NCBI GenBank assembly: GCA_026393755.1
Contig: JAPKZO010000009.1
Location: 1-64,000, forward strand
DNA: 64,000 nucleotides
DNA from: Acidobacteriota bacterium
GTDB lineage: Bacteria > Acidobacteriota > Vicinamibacteria > Vicinamibacterales > JAKQTR01
Direction of reading: 5' to 3'
The first letter of the stretch is position 1; the number at the start of each line of letters is the position of its first letter. Below, in pieces: positions 45,112 through 53,460 of this stretch. The notes beneath the pieces were generated by a model. That model saw only the letters and a program-made list of their open reading frames with translations, did not search any database and was not told where the DNA came from. The position numbers and the translations under genes are program-made.

Positions 45112-46194
45112 ATGACCAGCCGACTCACGATCCGGCCTGATGGCGAGTTTGATTTCGTGTCGCTCGGGGCGCTGGTTCATCGTCTCGATCCGGGCATCGT
45201 GCCGTTCCGCAAAGCCACGACGTGCGCCATCCACGTGAGCGGCGGCGAGTTCAACTGCGCGGCCAACCTGGCCGACTGCTTCCGGCTTAAGACCGCCGTC
45301 GTCACGGCCATGGCCGACTACCCCATCGGCGATCTCATCGCCGAACGCGTGCGGGCCATGGGCGTCGTGCCGTTCTACAAGCGCTTCGCGCACAATGGCG
45401 TGAATGGCCCCAACATGGCCACCGTCTACAGCGACCGGGGATTCGGCGTTCGCGCGCCCGTAGTGTTTTACAACCGATCGAACGAGGCGGCGGCGCTGCT
45501 CAAACCGGGCGACTTCGACTGGAACGCCATCTTCGGCGGCGGCGTGCGTTGGTTCCACAGTGGCGGTATCTTTGCGTCGCTGTCGGCGACAACCGGCGAG
45601 TTGATTGTTGAGGCCATGACGGCGGCGAAAGCCGCAGGAGCAGTGACCTCGTTTGACCTCAACTTCCGCGAGAAACTCTGGAACATCTGGGGCGGTCAGG
45701 CGAAGGCGGTGGAGGTCGTCCGGCGCATCGTCGAACACGTGGATGTGCTGGTGGGCAACGAAGAGGACCTGCAGAAGGGGCTCGGCATTGCGGGCCCGGA
45801 AGTCGCGGCAACGTCGAAGCTCGACCCGAGTGTGTTCGTTGCGATGATCGAATCGGTCATCAGGAAACACCCCAACGTGAAGGCCGTCGCTACCACGCTC
45901 AGAGAAGTCCACTCGACCAATCGACACGGCTGGGGCGCGGTGGCGTGGTTAGACGGCAGGACCTATGTGTCGCCCACGTGCGACCTGGAGATCATCGATC
46001 GCGTCGGTGGCGGCGACGGCTTCGCATCCGGGTTCATCTACGGTCTGCTGGCCGGCGAATCGCCCGACGCGGCAGTCAGGCTCGGCTGGGCGCATGGCGC
46101 GCTGCTCACGACATTCCCAGGCGACACAACGATGGCCACGGTGGAACAGGTGCGCGCGTTCGCGAAGGGCGGGTCGGCCCGGATTCAGCGGTAG
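45112..46194 (+). CDS. PfkB-family sugar kinase (2-keto-3-deoxygluconate or gluconate kinase type)
   Basis: A 360-residue ribokinase-family enzyme. It has VSGGEFNCAANLADCF (PfkB signature 1 region), SFDLNFREKLWN, VGNEEDL, and the catalytic/anion-hole motif RVGGGDGFASGFIYG, where Asp is the base. Substrates of this branch are KDG, KDGal and related sugar acids. Since 6-phosphogluconate dehydrogenase is in the neighbouring operon and the leaders are shared, it may make gluconate 6-phosphate or KDG 6-phosphate. The two cannot be told apart here. Length is slightly above the usual 310-345. The Shine-Dalgarno is weak (GTGGTAG). Confidence 0.82.
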   Translation: MTSRLTIRPDGEFDFVSLGALVHRLDPGIVPFRKATTCAIHVSGGEFNCAANLADCFRLKTAVVTAMADYPIGDLIAERVRAMGVVPFYKRFAHNGVNGPNMATVYSDRGFGVRAPVVFYNRSNEAAALLKPGDFDWNAIFGGGVRWFHSGGIFASLSATTGELIVEAMTAAKAAGAVTSFDLNFREKLWNIWGGQAKAVEVVRRIVEHVDVLVGNEEDLQKGLGIAGPEVAATSKLDPSVFVAMIESVIRKHPNVKAVATTLREVHSTNRHGWGAVAWLDGRTYVSPTCDLEIIDRVGGGDGFASGFIYGLLAGESPDAAVRLGWAHGALLTTFPGDTTMATVEQVRAFAKGGSARIQR

Positions 46195-46236
46195 CGCGGA
46201 AGCGGTGGCCTGAAATCACGGAGCCTGGAGGATCTC

Positions 46237-46368
46237 ATGAGCGAACCCGTCATTTCACCTGGCACCTGTATCGTCCGTCGCACCGCCGACCGGAAAGGCC
46301 GCACGGTGTCGGTGTCGCCCGACCGCACGGCGGCGCGCTACCTGCACGATGGCCGCTTCCCTGTCTAG
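46237..46368 (+). CDS. small ORF (43 residues) after the kinase gene, possible gene remnant
   Basis: GGAGGAT stands 4 bases before ATG 46237, and codon use matches the neighbours. The product (MSEPVISPGTCIVRRTADRK and so on, ending RYLHDGRFPV) has no recognised family. A further in-frame tail of 20 codons, EEWMHADIWLMK-stop, is readable at 46404-46466 without a start. Together they look like the head and tail of one gene that lost its middle. A 6-base hairpin (CTCAGC/GCTGAG) lies between them. Alternatively this is a real micro-protein co-transcribed with the kinase. Confidence 0.4.
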   Translation: MSEPVISPGTCIVRRTADRKGRTVSVSPDRTAARYLHDGRFPV

Positions 46369-46593
46369 GCTCAGCGGCTTACCGAAATCCCACAACGTGC
46401 TGAGACTCTAACTGGCCGCAGCGCGCCGAGGAGTGGATGCACGCCGACATCTGGCTCATGAAGTAACCGGAATGAAAGAGCCCATTCAAACATTTCGGTA
46501 TGACCAGACTTGAAGATTCCGTTCCTGAGCCTGCAAATTGCCTACGCCGCGTGAAACGTAATTGCTAAGAGTTTTGGCCGATTTTTCATTTTC

Positions 46594-46622
46594 TTGACTG
46601 ACTCCACGGTGTGTGGTAGTTT
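46594..46622 (+). promoter_or_regulatory. sigma-70 promoter of the TonB receptor gene
   Basis: TTGACT (46594-46599), a 17-base spacer and TAGTTT (46617-46622), about 84 bases before the receptor ATG. The region upstream (46560-46592) is AT-rich, which is unusual here and promoter-like. Confidence 0.5.
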
Positions 46623-46634
46623 CTGCCAGTTCAG

Positions 46635-46651
46635 AATTGGTCAGTCCAATT
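46635..46651. promoter_or_regulatory. FadR/GntR-type operator AATTGG-TCAGT-CCAATT
   Basis: A 17-bp inverted repeat with 6-base arms starting 12 bases after the -10 hexamer, so it covers the expected transcript start. It is the best copy of the ATTGGTCnGTCCA motif also found at 38593 and 44789, and it resembles UxuR/ExuR and PdhR-type boxes (AATTGG...CCAATT). Confidence 0.6.
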
Positions 46652-46705
46652 TGCCACGGCGATGCGTGCTTGAGTCGGCCGAATGGTTTGAGCGTGGAGG
46701 TCATT

Positions 46706-49700
46706 ATGAGAAGGCGGCTGGGGATGGTAACGAGCCTGATCGCTGTGGCTCTGTTGGCGGTCGCGCCCGCAGTGCACGCGCAGGCGACAACGGGCCGGAT
46801 CTCCGGAATTGTCAGAGACTCTTCCGGTGGCGTCCTGCCAGGCGTCTCGGTCACCGTGACCGAGACCAAGACTGGGTTCACGCGCACCGAGGGCACCGAT
46901 GCGCAAGGCGCCTTCATCTTCGTCTCGTTGCCCCTGGGCAACTACACCGTTGGAGCCGAACTGCAGGGCTTCAAGAAGGCGTCGAAGTCGGGGTTCGTGC
47001 TCAGTGCTGACGGGCGCTTGACGGCGGACTTCAATCTCGAAGTGGGACAGTTCAGCGAAACGGTGCAGGTCACGGTTGGTGCTGAAACGGTCAACACCGT
47101 ATCGGGAGAGGTCGCGCGCAATGTTGACCGGGCGCAGGTGCAGGATCTCGCGCTCAACGGCCGCAACTATCTGCAGTTGGCCAGTTTGATCCCGGGCGCG
47201 CCGGTGATGCAGGGCAACATGAACGCGCTCGACATCATGACCGGACTTGGCATCAACATGTCCATCAACGGGAGCCGGGGCAACGCCAACTCGCTGACCG
47301 TGGACGGCGGATTCAACATGGACTCTGGCAGCAATAACAGCCAGATCAGCAACGTCGGCGTCGACTTCATCGAAGAGGTCAGCATCAAGACGGCGAGCTT
47401 CTCGGCGGAGTACGGACGCAACTCCGGCGCGGCGATCAACGTGGTCACGCGGAGCGGATCCAACACGTTCAAGGGATCGGTCTACGAGTATCTCCGCCGC
47501 GACAAGTTCGACGCCAACGACTGGTTTGCGAACCTGAAGCACGTGGCGAAGCCATCGCTCAAGTACGACAACTACGGCTTCAGTCTTGGCGGCCCCGTCT
47601 TCAAGGACAAACTCTTCTTCTTCGGCGGCGTTGAGTGGAAGAAGATCGATCGCTTTACGGCGCCGACGTTCCGGACCATACCGAACAGTGCCATGCGAAA
47701 CGGCGACTTCAGCTCTCTGGCGACGTCTCTCAAGGACCCGTCCACCGGGCTCGCGTTCCAAGGCAACATCATTCCACCGAACATGATCACGGCCGACGGC
47801 AAGGCGATTGCGAGCGTCTACGCGGCCATGGCGCTGAAAGCCTCGTCGTACACGGACACGCCGACGACCAACAACGCGCTGTTTATGGACCCGAATCCGT
47901 TCCGTTTCCGACAGGAGATGGCGCGGTTGGACTTCCAGCCGAGTGGGTCGCACCGGTTGACCGGTCGTCTGGTGCTCGACCACTACGATCTGATTGATCC
48001 GGGGGGGACCTTCATCACGTCCCAGCTGCCAACGGTGCCGACCGAGCGCATGCGCCCAGGCCGGAACGTCCAGGTCAATCACTACTGGACGATTGGTGGA
48101 AACCTGGTCAATGAAGCGAAATTCAATTACTCGGCCAACGGCCAGATCATTCCTCCGGTGGGCGATACGTGGAAGCGCGACACCTACGGCTTCCAGTTCG
48201 CGCAGGTGTACACGGGTGGCGGACGGTACGAGAACAGCATTCCGGACGTGAACGTGACGAACTTCGCCTCGTTCCGAGGTGCGGCGCAGTCGCTCATCTC
48301 GCCGACGTGGGACTACTCGTTCAGCGACAAACTGACGTGGATCAAGGGCGCGCACACCGTCCAGGGCGGCGTCATGGTGGTCCGTAATGGCAAGGATCAG
48401 AACGGCCGCTCCGGTTACGCGGGCGTCCTGACGTTCCAGACGAACAGCAACACGATCACCAGCGGCAACGCCTTCGCCGATGTGCTGTTGGGGAACTTCT
48501 ACAACTACAACGAGGCTCAACTCGACCCGATGGGATACTTCCGGTTCTGGCAGCGCGAGGCGTTCGTGTCCGACGCGTGGCGCGTGAACAAGCAACTGAG
48601 CGTCGAATTTGGTGTTCGCTACGCGTGGCAGATGCCGACCTCCACGCTCGGGAACAACACGACCAGCTTCGACCCGGCCTTGTACAGCGCCGCTCAGGCG
48701 GTGACGATGAACACCAATGGGACCATCGTCGCGGGCACCGGCAATCGGTACAACGGCCTGACCAGGCCCGGCGCCGTGCCGAGCGATCAGGTTGCCAACG
48801 TGCCGAATGCCAACAGCCCGGCTGTGGCGACGGTTCCAAACGCGAAGTATCCAGGCTATTACAACACCCAGAATCTGTTCGCGCCGCGCTTCAGCTTTGC
48901 GTACACGCCGTTTGGCGATAAGCGCACCGTGGTCCGCGGCGGCGCGGGCCTCTTCTACGACCGGCCGGAAGGCAATCTGTACTTTGCGCTGGTCAACAAC
49001 CCGCCGTTTTCCTTGAGTTCCTCGTACCTGATGGGTAACCTGTCGAACATCCAGGCCGGTACAGTGCCGCCCATTACACCGTGGGCCAGCATGAACGCGC
49101 TCGATCCGAACATGAAGATCCCGCGCGTCTGGAACTACAACATCGGCGTGCAGCGCGACCTGGGGTTGTGGGGCTTGTTCGCCGAGGTGACATACGTGGG
49201 CGCCAAGGGCCAGCAGCAGATTCGGCAGCCCGACATCAACTATCCGACCTTCACCGACATTGCGGCCAATGCGGTCGGGGCAAAGTACAGCATCGACTAC
49301 CTGCGGCCCTATAAGGGCTACACGTCGATCCTGATGCGCTTGTCGGATGCGAGCTCGACGTACAACTCGCTGCAGGTGTTCCTCAGCAAGCGCCGAGGTG
49401 ATCTGAACTTCTCGTTGAACTATACGCTGTCGAAGGCGATGGACAACGGGAGCGGCAACGGGGACAACCCTGATTCCGGCGTCGCCCCGCTCGCCTACAA
49501 CTACGGGCCGAGCGACAACGATCGCCGGCACGTATTTGTCGGCACGTGGACATACCGGGTGCCGTTCTTCCGCAACGAGAGGAACCTCCTGGGCTATACG
49601 CTTGGCGGGTGGGAGATCTCCGGGATCGCTCGGTACCAGTCTGGCGGGCCGATCACCATCACCGGGACGCAGGTGATTGGCCGCCGGGCCGACTACCTCG

Positions 49701-50041
49701 GAACCGACCCGTACCTGGCGGGTGCGCCAGTGATTTCAGCTGCGGGCGTCGTGTCGTACATCGATCCGGTCGCGTTCGCGGTTGCCCCGGCTGATCGGCT
49801 GGGCAACTCGGCGCGAGGCCAGGTGCGGGGACCGTCGTACTACAACTGGGACATCTCTCTGCGTAAGCAGATCCCGCTCAAGGGAACGGTCAAGGCCCAG
49901 TTCCAGGCGGACTTCTTCAACGCGTTCAACATGGTTCAGTTCCAGAACCCGGCGACCAACCTGTCGGGGTCGGGATTCGGGTTGATCACCGCGGTGCAGC
50001 CGCCTCGCAATATTCAGCTCGGGTTCCGGGTGACGTTCTAG
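46706..50041 (+). CDS. TonB-dependent receptor with carboxypeptidase-regulatory-like domain
   Basis: An 1111-residue outer-membrane receptor. GGAGG stands 5 bases before ATG 46706, and a signal peptide (VTSLIAVALLAVAPAVHAQ) follows. Residues about 25-110 are a carboxypeptidase-regulatory-like domain (GRISGIVRDSSGGVLPGVSV). A plug follows (LNGRNYLQLASLIPGAP, SINGSRGNANSLTVDGG, ISIKTASFSAEYGRNSGAAI-like) and then a barrel ending IQLGFRVTF. An operator of the uronate-type regulon covers its promoter, so it is the likely outer-membrane gate for polyuronide or oligouronide uptake. It belongs to the Oar-like group and not to SusC, and no SusD partner is present. Confidence 0.87.
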   Translation: MRRRLGMVTSLIAVALLAVAPAVHAQATTGRISGIVRDSSGGVLPGVSVTVTETKTGFTRTEGTDAQGAFIFVSLPLGNYTVGAELQGFKKASKSGFVLSADGRLTADFNLEVGQFSETVQVTVGAETVNTVSGEVARNVDRAQVQDLALNGRNYLQLASLIPGAPVMQGNMNALDIMTGLGINMSINGSRGNANSLTVDGGFNMDSGSNNSQISNVGVDFIEEVSIKTASFSAEYGRNSGAAINVVTRSGSNTFKGSVYEYLRRDKFDANDWFANLKHVAKPSLKYDNYGFSLGGPVFKDKLFFFGGVEWKKIDRFTAPTFRTIPNSAMRNGDFSSLATSLKDPSTGLAFQGNIIPPNMITADGKAIASVYAAMALKASSYTDTPTTNNALFMDPNPFRFRQEMARLDFQPSGSHRLTGRLVLDHYDLIDPGGTFITSQLPTVPTERMRPGRNVQVNHYWTIGGNLVNEAKFNYSANGQIIPPVGDTWKRDTYGFQFAQVYTGGGRYENSIPDVNVTNFASFRGAAQSLISPTWDYSFSDKLTWIKGAHTVQGGVMVVRNGKDQNGRSGYAGVLTFQTNSNTITSGNAFADVLLGNFYNYNEAQLDPMGYFRFWQREAFVSDAWRVNKQLSVEFGVRYAWQMPTSTLGNNTTSFDPALYSAAQAVTMNTNGTIVAGTGNRYNGLTRPGAVPSDQVANVPNANSPAVATVPNAKYPGYYNTQNLFAPRFSFAYTPFGDKRTVVRGGAGLFYDRPEGNLYFALVNNPPFSLSSSYLMGNLSNIQAGTVPPITPWASMNALDPNMKIPRVWNYNIGVQRDLGLWGLFAEVTYVGAKGQQQIRQPDINYPTFTDIAANAVGAKYSIDYLRPYKGYTSILMRLSDASSTYNSLQVFLSKRRGDLNFSLNYTLSKAMDNGSGNGDNPDSGVAPLAYNYGPSDNDRRHVFVGTWTYRVPFFRNERNLLGYTLGGWEISGIARYQSGGPITITGTQVIGRRADYLGTDPYLAGAPVISAAGVVSYIDPVAFAVAPADRLGNSARGQVRGPSYYNWDISLRKQIPLKGTVKAQFQADFFNAFNMVQFQNPATNLSGSGFGLITAVQPPRNIQLGFRVTF

Positions 50042-50328
50042 GGACGGGCTCAGAACCTCCGTCAGCGGATGGCTAGTCGGCCGCCAAGACGGGTGTTGAA
50101 ACCGAGTGTCATCTGCGGACCCGTCGCGGGCCGCTGAGACAAGTGGCGCGGGCCAGGCTCCTGCCGGCCGTCTTCGAAATCGAGGAGGCCGACGGGGTTC
50201 TGGCCCGTCACCGTTTCGACAGGGGATCGCCTGGCGTCCGTGCGGCCAGGCGGTGTCTCGAGCCCCCCCAGTCCATAATGACCCGATTATCCGGATCCGG
50301 AATTGCTCGGCCTTCATGGAGTCCGTCG

Positions 50329-51690
50329 ATGAAAACGATTCTGGCTGTTGCGCTCGCATGTGTGCTGCTGGCCGTTCCAGTCGTCGCGCAAGACGGCGGT
50401 TGGCGGCCGCTCTTCAACGGGAAGAGCCTCGACGGCTGGTATCAGTGCAACGGAACGGCTCCGTTCACCGTCGAGGATGGGACGATCACCGGCCGGACCG
50501 TCGTCAAGTCGCCCAACAGCTTCCTGTGCACGAAGGAACGCTTCGGCGATTTCATCCTCGAGTACGACGTATGGGTCGCGACCAATCTGAACAGTGGGAT
50601 GCAGCTTCGAAGCACCGCCGATCCGGCCATCAAGAACGGGCGCGTTCACGGCTACCAGGTCGAGATCGACCCGTCGGATCGGGCATGGAGCGGCGGGATC
50701 TACGACGAGGCTCGCCGGGGGTGGCTCCACACCCTGGTCGGCCAGGACGCCGCACGCAACGCGTTCAAGATGGGTGAGTGGAACAGGTTCCGCGTCGAGG
50801 CCATCGGCACGTCCATCCGAACCTGGCTCAACGGCGTTCCCTGCGCGAACATCGTGGACGACCTCTCACCGACCGGGATCCTCGGCCTGCAGGTTCATTC
50901 AATCGGATCGGACGAGAAGAAGACGGGAGAACTCATCCGGTTCCGCAACATCCGTATCCTCACGCAGAATCTCGAAGCGAACCGGACGGCCGACAAGGGC
51001 GACACGCCGCAGTTCAACTACATCCCGAACACGCTGACCGTCCGTGAGAAGAAGGAGGGCTGGACACTGCTGTGGGACGGCACCTCGAAAGCCGGGTGGC
51101 GCGGCGCGAAGTCGGACACCTTCCCCACAGGCGGATGGGAGATCAAGGACGGCGTGCTGGCGGTTGACGAAACCGGTGGCCAGGAATCCACGGCAGGCGG
51201 CGACATCGTCACGGTTGACCAGTACGAGAACTTCGAACTGATCGTGGACTACAACATCACGAAGGGCGCCAACAGCGGCGTCAAGTACTTCGTCGACACG
51301 ACGCTGAACAAGGGGGCGGGCTCTTCGATCGGGTGCGAGTTCCAGATTCTCGATGACGACGTGCACCCCGACGCGAAGCTGGGGGTCAACGGCAACCGGA
51401 AGAATGCCGGCCTCTACGACTTGATTCCGCCACAAAACATCCGGTTCAATGGCGTCGGCGAGTGGAACCGTGCGCGGATTATCGTCCAGGGGAAACATGT
51501 CGAGCACTGGCTCAACGGGTTCAAGACGGTCGAGTACGAGCGCGCCACGCAGATGTGGCGAGCGCTGGTGGATCACAGCAAGTATGTGGTCTGGCCAAAG
51601 TTCGGCGAGGCACCCAAGGGGCACATTCTGCTGCAGGACCACGGTAACCGGGTGTCGTTTCGATCGATCAAGATTCGCGAACTGAAGTAG
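50329..51690 (+). CDS. exported protein with two DUF1080 (3-keto-glycoside hydrolase-like) domains
   Basis: A 453-residue protein. ATG 50329 is preceded by GGAG at 8 bases and followed by the signal peptide KTILAVALACVLLAVPVVAQ. Two DUF1080 (concanavalin/laminin-G-like) units lie in tandem, residues about 22-215 (WRPLFNGKSLDGWYQCNG, LNSGMQLRS, HGYQVEIDPS) and about 245-453 (WTLLWDGTSKAGWRGAKS, ANSGVKYFVD, GCEFQILDDD). Members of this family act on 3-keto-glycosides. The adjacent Gfo/Idh/MocA gene (24 bases downstream) could make or reduce such 3-keto sugars. The 287-base gap upstream shows no gene. Confidence 0.87.
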   Translation: MKTILAVALACVLLAVPVVAQDGGWRPLFNGKSLDGWYQCNGTAPFTVEDGTITGRTVVKSPNSFLCTKERFGDFILEYDVWVATNLNSGMQLRSTADPAIKNGRVHGYQVEIDPSDRAWSGGIYDEARRGWLHTLVGQDAARNAFKMGEWNRFRVEAIGTSIRTWLNGVPCANIVDDLSPTGILGLQVHSIGSDEKKTGELIRFRNIRILTQNLEANRTADKGDTPQFNYIPNTLTVREKKEGWTLLWDGTSKAGWRGAKSDTFPTGGWEIKDGVLAVDETGGQESTAGGDIVTVDQYENFELIVDYNITKGANSGVKYFVDTTLNKGAGSSIGCEFQILDDDVHPDAKLGVNGNRKNAGLYDLIPPQNIRFNGVGEWNRARIIVQGKHVEHWLNGFKTVEYERATQMWRALVDHSKYVVWPKFGEAPKGHILLQDHGNRVSFRSIKIRELK

Positions 51691-51714
51691 GCCGGTCGAG
51701 GGAACGGAGGGCAC

Positions 51715-53178
51715 ATGTCACATTCATCACGCAGCGAGCGCGAGGCGTCGCGGCGCCGGTTTCTGAAGACGTCCATCGCCGCGTCCGCCGGGTTGTTCCT
51801 GCCGACGTTCATTCCTCGCACGTACTTGTTCGGCGCGCAGACTCCACCGAGCCGCCGGATCAACGTGGCGCAGATTGGCTGCGGTCGGATGGGCACCGAG
51901 GATTTGCGCGGCACGATGGCGCACGACCTCTGCCGCATGGTGGCGGTATGCGATCTCGACGCGAAGCGCCTGGAACAGGCGCGGGCCGAGGTCGAGCAGT
52001 TCTACAAGGCCAAGGGCGAGAGTCGCGTGGACGTCAAGGCGTACCGCGACTACCACGAGGTGCTGGCCAGGCCAGACATCGACGCCGTGATCGTGACCCC
52101 GCCGGATCACTGGCACGCGATTGTCGCGGTTGAGGCGGTGCTGGCCGGCAAGGACCTGCACGTGCAGAAGCCCCTGACGTACGACATTGCCGAGGCCATC
52201 GCGCTGCGCACGGCCGTTCGCGCCAAGGGACGCATTCTTCAGACGGGCAGCCAGCAGCGGTCGTCACAACCATGGAACACGTTCCGCATTGCCACCGAAG
52301 CGGTGCGCAACGGAAGGATCGGGCAGATCAAGACCATCAGGGTGGGGATTGGCCAGGACAAGCCGAAAGGACAGGCGCCAATAGCCCAGCCCGTGCCCGC
52401 GACGTTCGACTACGAGACGTGGCTCGGTCCGGCGCCGCAGCAGCCGTACATGGAAGATCGCGTGCACCCCCAGGAGGGGTATGGCCGGCCCGGTTGGATT
52501 ACGACCGAGGACTTCGGTCTCGGGATGATCACCAACTGGGGCGCGCACCACATGGACATCGCCCATTGGGGCATGGGGATGGAATTGAGCGGGCCGACGA
52601 GCATCGAGGCTCGCGCCGACTTCATGACCGGAGATGTGTGGACGGTGCACGAGACATATCACGTCGAAATGACGTACCCCAACGGCGTGCTGCTCATCAT
52701 GGACAACTCGTTTCCGAACGGCGTCCGATTCGAGGGCACTGAAGGCTGGGTGTTCTGTGCGCGCGGATCCGCGCAGGTGACGAGCAGCGATCCTGGGGCC
52801 ACTGGCCAGAAGGACGGGCGGAAGTCGCTCGATGCCAGCGACCTTCGACTGCTGAGCGCGCCGTACGGACCCAACGCCAAGCGCTGGATGGCCAGCGAGA
52901 ATTCCTATCGAAACTGGCTCGAAGCAATAGCCAAGCGCCAGGACCCGATCGCACCTGTTGATCAGGCGGCCCGCAGTCTCGAGGCGTGTGCCGCCGCCTG
53001 GATCGGGATGAAGCTCAGGCGAAAGCTCACGTGGGATCCGAAACTCGAGCAGTTCGTCGGCGATGCGGAGGCCAACGCGATGTGCGCGCGCAAGCCCCGC
53101 GCTGCCAAGTACGACCTCGCACAGATCATGAAGTCGGCGGGCCTCGTCAAGAGCCCAGCGCCGTCGCCGGTGAAGTGA
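51715..53178 (+). CDS. Tat-exported Gfo/Idh/MocA-family oxidoreductase
   Basis: A 487-residue NAD(P)-dependent sugar oxidoreductase. A twin-arginine signal (ASRRRFLKTSIAASAGLFLP) is followed by the Rossmann motif VAQIGCGRMGTE, DHWHAIVAVEAVLAGKD and VQKPLTYD, where Gln replaces the usual Glu of the EKP motif. That replacement is common in the Tat-exported branch I know. It probably acts as a periplasmic glycoside 3-dehydrogenase or reductase with tightly bound cofactor and works with the DUF1080 protein encoded just upstream. The C-terminal domain has NWGAHHMDIAHWGMG. Confidence 0.9.
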   Translation: MSHSSRSEREASRRRFLKTSIAASAGLFLPTFIPRTYLFGAQTPPSRRINVAQIGCGRMGTEDLRGTMAHDLCRMVAVCDLDAKRLEQARAEVEQFYKAKGESRVDVKAYRDYHEVLARPDIDAVIVTPPDHWHAIVAVEAVLAGKDLHVQKPLTYDIAEAIALRTAVRAKGRILQTGSQQRSSQPWNTFRIATEAVRNGRIGQIKTIRVGIGQDKPKGQAPIAQPVPATFDYETWLGPAPQQPYMEDRVHPQEGYGRPGWITTEDFGLGMITNWGAHHMDIAHWGMGMELSGPTSIEARADFMTGDVWTVHETYHVEMTYPNGVLLIMDNSFPNGVRFEGTEGWVFCARGSAQVTSSDPGATGQKDGRKSLDASDLRLLSAPYGPNAKRWMASENSYRNWLEAIAKRQDPIAPVDQAARSLEACAAAWIGMKLRRKLTWDPKLEQFVGDAEANAMCARKPRAAKYDLAQIMKSAGLVKSPAPSPVK

Positions 53179-53236
53179 CGAGAAGCATGACGGTGACCGG
53201 CGCGAGTCGTTGAGGGCCCGCTGCGGAGGTCGGCGT

Positions 53237-53419
53237 ATGTGTGCTCGCGGCGGACGCGTTCTGCTGGCGGCATGTCTGATGGTCTCGGCGCCTGGAAGCC
53301 GAGCGGCGCTCGGCCAACAGACGGCGAATGCCGAAGCGCGGTCCGCGCTGATGCGTTCGGCCGAGGAAGCGATGCGTCTCGGCCCGTTCAGCGTCATGCA
53401 GAAGACGCGGGTGCCCCCG
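53237..53419 (+). pseudogene. N-terminal remnant of an alginate-lyase-family gene
   Basis: GGAGG stands 7 bases before ATG 53237, followed by 61 codons: a signal peptide (GRVLLAACLMVSAPGSRAAL), then AEEAMRLGPFSVMQKTRVPP. This is the start of alginate-lyase-fold (PF05426-type) enzymes, where the text normally continues SGDxHDYxSxxPYWWPDP. Here the pattern is lost after Pro, and the frame runs on into the antisense of the GH2 gene. It corresponds to residues about 55-80 of the intact lyase at 59900-61171. The catalytic part has been deleted. Confidence 0.65.
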
Positions 53420-53460
53420 AGGCGCCGGCCCTGGCCCTTCACCACCCATCGCGGCCGGAG

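Noticed and set aside
46631-49531. A 966-codon open frame antisense to the TonB receptor gene
   Set aside because: Shadow of a GC-rich gene; no signal peptide, no motif, no ribosome site. The receptor on the plus strand has all expected features.
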